A stretch of DNA of 64,000 bases from Strigamia acuminata (Eukaryota > Arthropoda > Chilopoda > Geophilomorpha > Linotaeniidae): positions 29,125,118 to 29,189,117 of the forward strand of contig OX442314.1 of the NCBI GenBank assembly GCA_949358305.1. Direction: 5' to 3'. Below the pieces are notes generated by a model. The model was not told the origin of the DNA. It was given only the letters and a program-made list of their open reading frames with translations, and searched no databases. Positions 40,983-52,638 of this stretch are shown piece by piece (position 1 is the first letter of the stretch; the number at the start of each line of letters is the position of its first letter). The translations under genes were made by a program, and so were the position numbers.

Positions 40983-42293
40983 TGTAAGGAAAACAGGAAA
41001 ACTAATGAATAATTATGGAGATTTTTGTTTAAATCAAATCAAAAGTTGAGAAGTAAGGATACTAGTACATACCCCTAATCCTTAATGTTACTTTGTTCAA
41101 TAAAACAAAGCATTAAATCTTAAATTAAATCAGCACTAACAATGTAAGCACATCCCGCTGACCCATTATAGCGCAACCAGTGGCTTAGCAATCGGAGCCT
41201 AAAGGTAAAAAAACAAGGGAGCAGGTACAATTCCAAAGCTTGCTACCGTCTTCCCTCGAATATAACGTCATGACGTTGTGTTCGAATACAACGACACCTG
41301 ACGTTGTATTCGAATACAACGTCATGACGTTGTATTCAAGTTTTTTCTTGCAACTTCTGAAAAATCAGAAAGTATCATGTAATTTTGGCAAAATAAATTT
41401 GATTGAAAATTTCAATTACAAAATTTGTATCCAATTCGTTTTAATACGTATCAAATTCGTTTTTCCGGCATCGCGCCTGTAAAAAGCGTACCCCGCAACA
41501 CTTCCCGGCATCGCACCCGTCAATGCACTCGAACATAACGTCATGACGTTGTATTCGAAGTGACGTTGTATTCGAACTGACGTTATATTCGAGAAAAAGC
41601 ATAAACTTTCGAAAACGGCAATTTTCGAAAAAACTTGAATACAACGTCATGACGTTATATTCGAGGGAAGACGGTAGTACAAGTTTAAAGAGGGAGTCAT
41701 TTGCAAGCTCACTTGACCCGCTTTTGGCTTACCAGCTTAACTGGCAAACTCAAGCTATACTCTGGCTCACCGTTAAAGGGTACCCAGTTCCTATTGGCCG
41801 AGCCATTTCACTGGTGTATGTATACATAAAAGTAGGCCAAAATACCCAAAATGCAATGGAAGCCATTTTGTGTGCTTTCCAGACATAACAATCAATCATT
41901 AAATTTCAAAGCTTATAAATTTTACCCGCTCCCTTGTGTTTCCACCTTAAGGGGCCAATGGAGGATGGATGATGATTTTTTTTTTAGGTTTCTTGGCTTT
42001 TTGGGAAGATGAAAAACCTAGGTCAAAGGGCCCATCATCCAATTTGCCCATGGGCACGGGCCCATTGACGTCTTCCTACGCCACTAATTGCAAAGAGATG
42101 AAGTATGAATTAAATCATCATGTCACATTAATTTTTTGAATTATCTGGATAAATTTGAAACGCACCTTATGTTATGTCAAATCCACCTGTGAACAATCTT
42201 ACCTAATTTTTTGAGAAGTTTATGAATCATATTTACAAATGCACGTTAGAATGAAAAGCTGCTGTAGTCAATAGTTTTAATAAATAATAAATG
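40983..42293. other. Intergenic stretch with nested elements
   Basis: No gene. cagtggcttagcaatcgg at 41172 and its rough mirror cctacgccact at 42075-42085 look like hAT-type ends of one larger element, inside which the MITE at 41244-41676 sits. I could not find a matching target duplication for the outer pair. Confidence 0.4.
41244..41676. mobile_element. MITE built of palindromic CGTCATGACG units
   Basis: Terminal inverted repeats of about 36 bp lie at 41244-41279 and 41641-41676, beginning taccgtcttccctcgaata. Inside, gttgtattcgaatacaacg and aacgtcatgacgtt recur several times as nested palindromes. It has the same terminal decamer as the element at 2191-2875. Confidence 0.8.
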
Positions 42294-42508
42294 ACAAACC
42301 AGTGATATGAATTTTTTTAATGCAAACAGCCTCTGCAATTGCTGAATTTTTACAATCCATACCTACGGTATTGTATTCAACTATTGTACTCGATCCGTGT
42401 GGCCATTTATGTTTTTGTACCGCATGTTGGGATACTTATAAACGGAGCAAGAATACGTGTCCGAATTGTCGATTGCCTTATGTCAAAGGGATACAAGCTT
42501 TCTTGTAA
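42294..42508 (+). pseudogene. Chimeric remnant of a membrane RING gene (member H)
   Basis: 42294-42380 copies the start of member C (including caaaccagtgatatgaat and the MQTASAIAEFLQSIPT codons, with one extra T after the first ATG). At about 42385 it jumps into the second half of the RING of an E/G-type gene (TIVLDPCGHLCFC, CPNCRLPYVKGIQAFL). All membrane segments and the first two RING cysteines are gone. A 62-codon frame from ATG 42320 remains but cannot form a RING. Confidence 0.8.
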
Positions 42509-42623
42509 TTTCCTGAGAAGTTTATAAATCGTATTTACAAAAGCACGTTAGAATGAAGGGCTGATGTATTCAATAGTTTTAATAAATAATAAATGACAAA
42601 TTAAAAACTACTGTCTCATTTAA

Positions 42624-45599
42624 TCATTTTAAGGATGCAACAGCGGCTTTGTCGTCGAATCTGTCGCCATTGTCTTCTTCTTCATCCGCATTAATCGTGT
42701 TGATTTGCTCTTCTAGTTCTACTAATAACATGTAAACAATAATTTAAGAGGTGAAAAGTACTTTTTACCAATAAGTCACTTGCCAGCTATGTCAATCAGC
42801 AAATCAACAGCCAATGGTTCCGCTGCTGTTTGTTCGCTTTCAACAACTGGGTGGATAAACAAATTGCCGCATAAAATAAAAATTCAGGATATAAAATGAG
42901 CAGTTAGTACTTGCAGCAGTTTCCTTATCGATTTTTATTTCATTTTGCTTGATGTTCTGGGCATCTTCGACAAAATCCGATTCGCTATTTTGTAAGCATT
43001 CCATTGGACAACCATCTGAAGACGGAACCGGCGTTTGAACATCTAAAGGTAGTGACGTGCCACTTGAAATCACCTCTAGCAAATTTATACATATACTCCA
43101 AACCGATACAAAGTTGTCCAAACTCCGAACCAGAATTAAAATCTTAGAAGAAATTTCGAACCATATACTGTACATTTCACCTACCAGGCTGAACCACATC
43201 AACTCCATCTTGGTTCTGCTCTAACTGCACTTGGGAAACACTCGCTTCATCTTGACTGTTGTTACTTGGAGAAACAGATTCTTTCGGCAATCTGTGGTTT
43301 CTTCGGGGAAACCGTGGGGATAACAAATCCAACTTTATGCGTGATTTTAACTTTCTCGATTCAGATTGATTAAACAGCAACAAATTGTTTTCAAAAATGG
43401 GTTTTGCGGTGAAAGACGGCCTCCACAAATCATCACATTTTCCAACCATCGTCTTGTATTCCACACACTCTCCGGCTCCAGGTAAAATCCACCTTTGTCC
43501 TTCCACGACAGATTCAAATGGCATTGTTCCCAACTCCTACGATTGAATGGTTGATAAATAAATGCAGTCTGCCTCACATGTGGAGATTTTCTAATATTTT
43601 TGTCTTATAATATAATACATGAGGGGAAGATATTTTTCTATCTTTTTGGTCACAAATGCTCGTTCACTTACGGTAACTTGGATCAAACTTGTGGGTGCCG
43701 AATTTGCAATTGGTTCGTTATTGCTTTCGTTACTGCTGGATTCTTTCCTCGATCCGGTTGCCGCCGCTACCAGCCGACTGTTCTCAAAATCGACACTTTC
43801 GTACTCGATATTTTCCTTGAAATCGTCAAAGTCGTCGCTATTCAACTCGACCGACGGGTTGTCGTCATCGGACAAAATTGATTCAGTCAACCTATGATGC
43901 TCGCTCCAAACGATTGATTCATTCGATTCTTTGCGTTCTGACAACGCCGATTCGTACGACTCGATCAAACAGGAAAAATCGAATTTTCCCGTGTACGGAA
44001 CCAACGGATTCGTTTCCTTATCGAAACAATCCTCTACACACAAAAATTCGTTCAAATATTACACACTATCAAACAAACGCAATTCATGTCCGACGTGAAC
44101 CTATTTTTTTAATGGCACGCTGTGATTGGTTGATATTTATTGATGTCGGGTCATTTCCATTTCCATTTTTAGGCCAGCAGACTATTCAAAAAATGTTTAA
44201 AAGTGTCACCGTCAAATAAATATTCACTGGCACAGCACCATTCATGGTGCATAGGGTAAATAACTCTCGGATCGAACGAATTTCCAAGTTTCAGAGCGAT
44301 CTTTCTTAATAAGAAACGGCTTGACCCCCAATCTAACCTTATCCGTTTTTATTAATTAACGTAAGCTAACCCGAGTATTTTCGTCAATGAATCTCAAAGC
44401 ATCTCAGCCAATCACAGCACCTCATGAATATAATACGTTCATACCAGACTTCCGTTTACTTTTGTCATCAACCGATTGTGATTTATTTTCCCGCCACGCA
44501 GTAACAGCCTTTTCAAAGTCCTCCATGTTTTTTTCTTCATCATAAACGCCATCAAAATGAATCGGTTGAGCACCAGCTGATGAAATCAAAGTCACGGGTT
44601 CATTTCTATCCGTTGGTTTTCTAATCGATTCGGTCGGATAAGGATCCAGTTTGAAAGTTGATGGCCCAGTCGCCAGATAAGGATCCAGTTTGAAAGTTGA
44701 TGGCACAGTCAGATAAGATTCCTGTTTGAAAGTTGATGGCACAGACGCCAGATAAGGATCCAGTTTGAAAGTTGATGGCACAGTCGTCGGATAAGGTTCC
44801 GGTTTGAAAGTTGATGGCGCTGTCCGAGAATGTAATAAGGATCCTGCACATTTTATTCCGGAACTTAAGTCAACATTTTGCGCCTATCAAAAACAAACAA
44901 AAATCTTATTACTTATGGACAGAAATAAACAAATAAGATTGATGATGACCCACAACTTCCTGTTGCCCATTTCAGGGCCCATGGGTCAGTTCCGGGGCCC
45001 AAAGCTCCACCTGATTGCAGAGGACTGCAACAGGTGCATGTGTGGTGCAGGGCAGTGAACTCAATAAATAATTAATTGAGTTAAAATTATTATTATTATT
45101 TTAAATTTTGGATCTTGGGGCCCTAGTTTTGATTTCATTTTTTTAATTTACGGTTTTTATTATCTCACCTGTAATTCAACCGATTTATTTGGATTTAGTT
45201 TATTGTTTTTTAATTTTTCCTCTTTACGGTCTTTTGGTTTTTTGGTTTTATCTTCTTGTTTATTACCTCCGGCCTTCGACATACTCAATTTCATCTGTAA
45301 AAAGAAGGAAAATTTGAGAATTTCGATTGGAAATTGCGAAATATTTTTACATTGTCACGTTTTGGAGGCTGAGGAATGCTGTTCTTGAGAAACTGAGTCG
45401 ATTTCCATCGAGTTTCCATAAACTTCCTGCAAGGAAGGACTATTTCAATTATTTTTCTAATTTTCTAATTTAATTTTCCCAAGTTTATTCAGAATATTTA
45501 CCTTCTTTCTTCCTTTTCTTTAACCATTGCCTCTTTCAATTTCTGCAGACGAATTTCCATCAATTCACTCTGCTCCTTCACTCGTTTTGAAACTGCCAT
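42624..45599 (-). CDS. Gene Z: unknown charged, coiled-coil-like protein
   Basis: Exons, 5' to 3' on the minus strand: 45599-45502 (MAVSKRVKEQSELMEIRLQ), 45426-45360, 45294-45169, about 44850-44445, 44033-43672, 43536-43185, 43075-42911, 42846-42784, 42721-42624. Phases agree from the fourth exon to the stop; the junction between the third and fourth is not resolved and another exon may lie there. The fourth exon has five copies of a 12-13-residue repeat (VPSTFKLDPYLA) and then NMEDFEKAVTAWRENK. Later exons are acidic and Ser-rich, and the end is LEEQINTINADEEEDNGDRF. The last intron seems to use a GC donor (CTG|GCAAGT). No family recognised. Two partial copies of its last exons lie behind RING genes D and E. 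Confidence 0.65.
44640..44815 (-). repeat. Coding minisatellite in gene Z
   Basis: Five in-frame copies of a 36-39-bp unit (agttgatggcacagtcgcca, gataaggatccagtttgaa), translating on the minus strand to PSTFKLDPYLA-type repeats. Confidence 0.9.
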
Positions 45600-46208
45600 A
45601 TCCTATTTAAAAAAAATTAATTTATTATTTATTTTATCAGTTCCGATTAAATAATTCGATCAATAATCGCTTCAATGACACACAAAACGATTTTCTCCTC
45701 TTTTAAAATTCGAAGTCAGATTCAAACAAATATGTCTTCCCTCTCCTAGCGGCAAAATGCATTAAATCCATTATTTAATAATTATTTTAAAATTTATATA
45801 AAAAAAAAACCAACAAAATAAATATAGAAAAATTAAAAAAGAAATTTAAATTCTTTTCATTTCTCAACATCCGATTCGTGCAAATAAAATTCAATCTCAA
45901 ATTAGAGGAACCTTGCCAACAAAATAACAGAATCACCTGTTCAGCACGAGAAGGCGTGACAACACGTGACACGCAACGCCCAATCACGAGCCGACTACAG
46001 CCTCGCCTGATGTATGACATAACACTAGCACGCTATGCCGTCTCCGCTCGAACGATAGAGCGGCGCTTGACTTTCCGCACGCACATAACCTCGCGTTTTA
46101 CCACCCAACTGACGAATGATCGACAGATACGAATTAACGTCATCAAAAACAGGTCAGTCTTTATCACCAAACATAAAAATTATCTAATTCCCGCCCCGTT
46201 TTCGTTCG

Positions 46209-46216
46209 TATAAATA
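46209..46216 (+). promoter_or_regulatory. TATA box before the MID1IP1-like gene
   Basis: TATAAATA in a GC-balanced context. Its distance to the first ATG (46229) is only 20 bp, so a start site 25-35 bp downstream would fall after that ATG and favour the ATG at 46298. Confidence 0.6.
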
Positions 46217-46228
46217 GCAGTGATTGAC

Positions 46229-46834
46229 ATGTCGAGGAGAAATTCAAAGGATCCTGGTCTCGACACATTCCTATCCGGTCTAAGCAAGGGAATTATCATG
46301 GATTTGAACCGCAACAAGCGCAAAAACGGCGCCAGAGACCACGAGCCGAGCGAATTCTCGCAGCAATCCATTCTGAGCGGCATGGACCGCTTCGTGCAGG
46401 CTGTGAATAATATGGGTGACGTCATAATGATCCCCAGCAGGCTTCTCGATATGAAGGGTGGGAATGATGGCGGGGATAGTTCCGCCATTGTGATTCCCAG
46501 CGCCGTGGCGAATTCGGATTTGTACAGTTTCTATAACATGTTGAATTCGGTGAAGACGGAGCTGATTTGGGGCGCAGCCAATGGGCGTAAAGAGAGGTGT
46601 GATGGACATGGAAGACGGATGTCGACGGTTTCGACGTGTTCGGACTCTGATGTTGAGTCGGAATCGAGCGCGGAGTTCGATTCTGGTCTGGAATGTGACG
46701 AGCAATCGGCGCGGATTGCGGGGAAGTTTCGACGCCATTTGTCCGGACTTTTTCATTCGTTGCATAAATTGACTGAGTCTGCGGATTATTTGACGAGCAG
46801 ATATCAAAAGGAAGTTGGTGGAACCTTGGACTAG
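46229..46834 (+). CDS. MID1-interacting protein 1 / Spot14 family
   Basis: Intronless, 201 residues from ATG 46229 (MSRRNSKDPG) or 178 from ATG 46298 (MDLNRNKRKNG). The family hallmark is SILSGMDRFVQAVNNMGDVIMIPSRL, matching the [22 protein letters not shown] box of vertebrate MID1IP1/THRSP. The second box is DLYSFYNMLNSVKTELIWG, and the C-terminal helix is HKLTESADYLTSRYQKE. In vertebrates the family binds acetyl-CoA carboxylase and promotes its polymerisation, raising fatty-acid synthesis; the same role here is inference. An acidic Ser-rich stretch (CSDSDVESESSAEFDSG) lies between the boxes. The TATA position argues for the shorter form. Confidence 0.85.
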   Translation: MSRRNSKDPGLDTFLSGLSKGIIMDLNRNKRKNGARDHEPSEFSQQSILSGMDRFVQAVNNMGDVIMIPSRLLDMKGGNDGGDSSAIVIPSAVANSDLYSFYNMLNSVKTELIWGAANGRKERCDGHGRRMSTVSTCSDSDVESESSAEFDSGLECDEQSARIAGKFRRHLSGLFHSLHKLTESADYLTSRYQKEVGGTLD

Positions 46835-49352
46835 GGGTTGTTGGGGAGTTTATTTATTGTTAGATTTTTTTTTTTTTTTTTTTTTAATTTTTGTTTTGTT
46901 TCTGGATGTGCTGCTGGTGATTTTTCTTGTAATTTGTTGTTTGATGTTGATGAATTGAAGTGATTTGATATTTTTATTTCAATTTTTTGTAGTTGTAAAT
47001 AAATTGGTGAGTTAAGAGGTTAGGAAATGTAGATTGGGGTTGTGTTGTCATTTAATAACGTATTTCAAAAACTTTTAGTTAAAAATTAAAATTATACAAA
47101 ATACTTTTGTTTATTTTTATTTTATTTTATTTTATTTTATAACAGTACAAAAATAAATTCAATTCTGTTTTTTCACGATTTAAAAAAATGCCTTTTAAAA
47201 TTTTAAGGAAATATATTTCCATTAAATACAGTATAATTGTCTACGAAATATTTAGGGGATTCCTCTCGCATGTCTTTTTACATTTTTTTTCTTTCATTTT
47301 ATGGTCTAAATCAGCGGTCAGCAAAAGGCGGACCGCAGAAAATTGAAACTGACAACGGAGACGTTTTAGCGACGATTTTCCCTCGGTTTCTTTGGTTTAT
47401 CGGTGTTTTTTTTTTTTTTTTTCTGCTCTTTAGGTTTTATTGGTATTTTTTGGGTTGTGTGTGTTTATTGGGGGGTTTATTTAGTTTTTAAGTGTTTTTT
47501 CCGTTTTCTTAGGTTTTTAAGTGTTTTTTTTCTGGACCTCGATAAAAATTTTCAATAGTATCCGGACCCCACTTAAAATTATATTTATTTTGGTCCGAAA
47601 TTCATTTTTTTGCATCCAAAAATGCATTTTTGCGTGTCCAAAATCAAATATTTAAGAAATCAGAAACATGTAGAAGAAATTGACCCGAGTTGTAATTTTA
47701 ACTCTGCCCACATTGGCAACAGTTTTCGCATGCTGATTGCTGATGCAACATCAACGGTTACATGTCGTCATCCGATAACGCGGCAATGACAATCTGGAGA
47801 AAACCACATTTTGTGTAGGAATTTTTCTCAGCGAATTTTTGTTGTTTAGTCGTTCAAGGAACTGTAAAACATGAAAACGTACCAAAAATATAGAAATAAA
47901 AAAAAAAAATCCCACAAAAGGATTACATTCAAAACGGACTGAATTAAAAATAAACAAAACAACCAAAAAAAAAAAAAGGTTTTATGTTTTAACTTTCTCT
48001 TTGGCAACAACCAACAAAACTACACACCATGTTGATATTCGTCTATTGCTGATGTGCATGGCAACAACTTATGCTGATGTGCATAGCAACAACCAACAAA
48101 ACCACACCATGTTGTTATTCGTCTGATGTGCATGGCAACAACTTATCTTTTTATTAGCCATACATACAAACAATCTTCTTGATAAGATTAAAACGACAAC
48201 TCTTACCACCCAGTGACATGGTCAAAAAAGGTGAAACAGGAAATTGAAACACACAATATTATATTATAGTTCAACGCTTCTCAAAGTTCCGGTCCAGCCA
48301 TCACTTTACCGTTGAAACGCAAAAATTACACGAACTAGCAGAGCAATGTTTAAATAAGATTTGTGCATTGATACTACTTATATTTAATCTCGTATTATCC
48401 GAACTGCATAAAAATTGGGTTTGTTTTACATAAATATTATCTAGGACCACAGGATTAAGTGTTGCCACTTCCTGTAAGCACACGCTTCTTACCCACAATC
48501 CCTCAGTTTGCAGTCTAGTGTATTTATGTCTGTGTTATAGGTCATGGTTTGAGAAGTGCTGGATTAGTTGATTTTTTGACCCACAGATGGTACCATTCTT
48601 CATCCATATTTATTTGGGATGAATGAAACCGGGATTAAATTTTTTTTAAAAATCAATCGTCGTCGAAAGAAACAAATTTATTCCACCCACATTTTCATCG
48701 CGTGTTGTGTTTACATTAACATTTAACACCTACCAATATCTCGCTGTTTTGACACTCATTTCAAGGTCAAGATGGCAGCAACAACCATTTAGATGTCATT
48801 AATGAATAATGAAAACACGGAAGCAGCGAATTAACCTGCTTGAGAATAAAAAAAAAAAATTTATTTTCCATCGGAAGTGAAAGAAAGAAAGAAAAAATAA
48901 GAACGGGAGGGAAAAATTTATCTCGTTAATTAATCAATCTAGATAAAAATTATACAATGTGAATAAGTAAATTCGATTTCATATCCAAATTGGCAAATGA
49001 TATACAGGTTTTGGGTGTTGCCTGTTATCTATATTACACGTGAATACTGGTTTACTGAAAAACCAAAATAATAAAACACATTTTTAATCTTTTATTTCTT
49101 GTTTACATTTTATAAAAATCTAATTACAGACATTAGCATGCAAAAACGAATACAAAACAACTCTAATCTCCACCATTTATTTAATTATCTGAAAGTTATA
49201 AGTTACCATGTTTATTCCACACTGAAAACTCCACATCTCCATATGCATTTGGATGTAATGATGAGTCTTCAGGGGGCGTTAGGAGGAACCCAAGTGATAA
49301 GGCCTGAGGAAAAAAGAGTGCATGTATAGCATAGCATGTGGGTTAGACCACT
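46835..49352. other. Long gene-free stretch
   Basis: AT-rich with long T and A runs. 47310-47340 (cagcggtcagcaaaaggc) looks like one end of a hAT-type element whose other end I could not find. 48000-48150 repeats atgtgcatggcaacaact two or three times. No coding exon recognised. Confidence 0.5.
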
Positions 49353-49390
49353 TATAAATGTCTCGAACGGAACCAACTGACCGATTCAGT
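49353..49390 (+). promoter_or_regulatory. TATA box and TCAGT initiator of the secreted-protein gene
   Basis: TATAAA at 49353-49358 and the arthropod initiator TCAGT at 49386-49390 are at the standard spacing. A 5' UTR exon then runs to the donor acag|gtaaac at 49474, and the acceptor sits directly before the ATG at 49552. Confidence 0.75.
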
Positions 49391-49551
49391 TCTTGCGACC
49401 CAGCACACAGTACATGAGATGCTGCAGCTGACCACGTGAGCATCACGCAGACTCTAGCGCGGCACCACAAACAGGTAAACAATCTAAACATCCCAAAAAA
49501 CTCATTAAAAAAACATTTAAAAAATACATCAAATCTTTATTTCTATTTAAG

Positions 49552-52084
49552 ATGGGTTTTCTCTTTTTATTTCTGTGTTTAATTCCGGTATCGCAAACCG
49601 AAGAATTCGTCGTAAATATCACGAGAAAACTTCCGCTATATCCGCAAACAACGAACGAAGCGCCGTTCACGCAACTAATCAATGATCTATTTGCAAATAA
49701 CGAAACGACAAGTTTATCTCCGGTTGAAACAACGATTTTAACAGCATTGGATGACGCGGATGAGGAAAACATGACCAGTGGGACGAGAAAAGGACGATTG
49801 GTGAACGGTAATTGGGACATGAGGGAATTGGCCCAGCGATTTCATGACTCTCCCTTGTTCGCATCGGGTTTTCAACCCACCCTCCCACCGCCCGAGACTG
49901 TTATCGCTGCAACAGAGGGGATCTCGATCCCTGCAGTAATGCAATCTGATGTCGACACACACGCAGGAAACTTCGAAGACCGAATCCTCGACCCATTTCA
50001 CCCTGTCAGCAACATTTTCATGAAAGATTCGCCCCGGAAAGGCCCGGAGGTGGGCGAACCGAGTTTGATGTACCTAACTAGTGTCCCACCACCCCAAAAC
50101 CAAGAGATGAAGTCCAATTTGGACTCAAATCAAATGGCACTTGCGCAGGCTGCCGTACAAGCAGTAGCACACTCGCTACTGGGCCAAGTCGGAACCGGAC
50201 AACAACTAACGCCCGCCGCCATTGAGCAATTTCAAATGCAGAACTCGCAAGTCGTGACGGAAAATTCTCTGTGGAATCAAAATCAAGACTTGAATGATAA
50301 ATTCTTCAAGGGGTTTGATGCGTCGCCCTTACTGGGTGTGAATCCACTATCGATGCCGCCACCGACTGATACTGGAAATAAAAGATACGGAGGCGTGCAG
50401 GAGCCATACCATAAATACCACGATTTGACCTACTCTTATTATGCGCCTCAGCCACCACACCATTACCACCATCCAAAACCATATCATAACGAACGTCATG
50501 ATCACTCAGAGTCCCATCATGACGACAAAAATATTCTTGGTGATGTGAAGGATTTTATCACAGATTTGAAGCGGAATGTGGTCGGAACTGCGCATCGGTT
50601 TGGCGAGAAAGTGGCAAGAATCGCAAAATCCCCTAAAAGCATCATTCCAGCTGCGACGACGCTATTGGTCGGCGGGTTAGCGTTGAAACTTCTGACGTCA
50701 CAAGGCTCACGAAACAACTTTGGGAATAACAGTTCGCCGCTGTTTACATTCGGTCGGAGGAAGCGGAGTGATTATTTCATGTCTGACTCCGTTAAGGGGA
50801 AACCAGCTCTTGTGAGGAGGAAGAGGCGAGCGCTAAAACATGGAATGAATTTAGTTTTAGAGTTTCAACCGGAAAAGCATAGAATTAATAAAAGAGATGT
50901 GGCGAGGGCAAATGGAAGTTCAAACGGATCGTCTTCAGTTTCGAGTCGGACGGATCGGGCATTAGATGGGACATTTACGGAAGATGAATTGAATAGTTTG
51001 GTTACCCGGTTGGATCCTGTTCAAAAACAGTTCCTGCAGAAGTTGCAGTGGTATGGGTTTGACCGTTGGAAGGAAATGCCGTGTGCAAAATTCATCTTAT
51101 GTGATGTCATAGTTCATTCGGATTATCAACATATTTATGACTTGAAAAGGCGCATCGGCCTCTTTCTTTCACTGTAAGTATTAAAAGTGGATTACTCTGA
51201 TTATTTTATCAAAATAATATCGAATCGGTTCATCTCTGTCTATTAATCGCGTTCAATAAACTTGTCAATTCTATTTTTGACCTCAATGGATCCTGAATCT
51301 TCTTACGTTCATTTTGGGTAATGCTAAAAGGCGAATTCCTAACTTCTTTCATTTTTTTATTTATTGTGAATCCTTTTCTTCACTTGACCGAACCAATTGA
51401 ATGATCTATTGATCAATAAGTTTTTATTTATTATTATCTTACGCTTTAGTTATAAACTATGGACTCAAATTTTTGAATATAGAATAAAAATTTAGCTTTG
51501 TTATTAATAAAACCTGATTCACTGACTCACTAAAGACTGAAGTTTGGAACTTACCTTTGATGGCAACTTTCAGGAAATAAACGAATAAATGGGACACTAT
51601 AGCTGGATTTCACGCTGATGTAATTTAATGGTCACCTTGAATCAAGGTTTAAGTAGATTGGAGCGCATTCGGCTCCGCCAAGCCTGAAAATTAATATTTA
51701 CATTACAATCCGCCCCTCTTTGACTCATTTACCTTACAATAAAGACTTGAAAATCCTCTTAGGAAATGTTTTACTTCCCTAAAAAGTGTTTCATTTGATT
51801 TATATTTATTTTATTATTATTTATTTAGAATGGACGACAATTCAGCTCGAAAAGTTGAAGTTATGATCAAGGATCTCGTCTTGGCCATCGAGTCACGTGA
51901 TTGCTCACCATTTTTCTGCCCACATGAGAACATGCATGCACTTTTGTCAGTGATGCCACCCATCCATCCACTTCCGCCGCCGCCAGTTGCAGTCCCTTAT
52001 CCAATGTGGAGTAATCACTTGCCGCCAAGTTATCAGCATCCATATGCATTTCCTAAGTCGAGTAGTAGTTCCGATTCAACCTAA
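49552..52084 (+). CDS. Unknown secreted protein with furin-type sites
   Basis: Coding exons 49552-51173 and 51829-52084 join in phase (donor CT|GTAAGT, acceptor tttag|A) to give 625 residues; a non-coding first exon ends at 49474. Residues 1-16 (MGFLFLFLCLIPVSQT) are a signal peptide. A His/Tyr-rich stretch (HHYHHPKPYHNERHDHSESH) lies around 300-325. A hydrophobic segment (AATTLLVGGLALKLL) near 370 could be a membrane anchor. Three basic processing sites follow (GRRKRS, VRRKRRA, NKRD). The C-terminal part has four cysteines (PCAKFILC, DCSPFFC) and spans the exon junction, then ends in a Pro/Ser-rich tail. This looks like a precursor cleaved to release a C-terminal Cys domain. I recognise no family. 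Confidence 0.75.
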
Positions 52085-52638
52085 CACTAACTGCATTCAA
52101 AAACTAAAATATTTTGTGTTTTACTTCAATTTTAAACCAAAAATGACATCATTTCCTGTTTAAACCCATGAAAAAACTTAAAATACACTTAAACTAAAAT
52201 TGTTATTTTTATTTTTGAATGCAGCTACTATCATTTGTGCGATGTATTATAAGACAAAAATATTTAAAAATCTCCGCTGGACGTTGAATCCAAAGACATT
52301 TATTCTGATATTTTGATATTTTGATATTGTATTAGTGTATTTATATATTTTATTGGTGGGCTGGAACCCGAAAACCAAAAGAAAATAAATCTTTTTATAT
52401 TCAAATCAAATTTTGAAATTTTTTTATTACAACACAGCGCCACCTACGGACAATATTATAAAGGTGTGTATCGTGTTTCTACATATGAAAAGTATTACAT
52501 TAACTTTTCTATTTTTATAGTTTTGTTTTCGTATCTGAAAGGAAAAAATAATAATTAATGTTTTGGTTTTTATTTATTACTTTTTCAAAAGAATTTTAAT
52601 TACGAGTTCACCTAGTGGAACTAATTGGTGTGTTCGCG
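52085..52638. other. 3' flank, no gene seen
   Basis: AT-rich; an AATAAA at about 52384 probably ends the upstream transcript. ttgatattttgatattttg at 52310 is a trivial repeat. Confidence 0.5.

Noticed and set aside
47310-47580. hAT element starting cagcggtcagcaaaaggc
   Set aside because: Only one end is recognisable; I found neither an inverted partner nor an 8-bp duplication.
49679-50001. Minus-strand frames opposite the secreted-protein gene
   Set aside because: Antisense to an exon with signal peptide, intact splice sites and a promoter.
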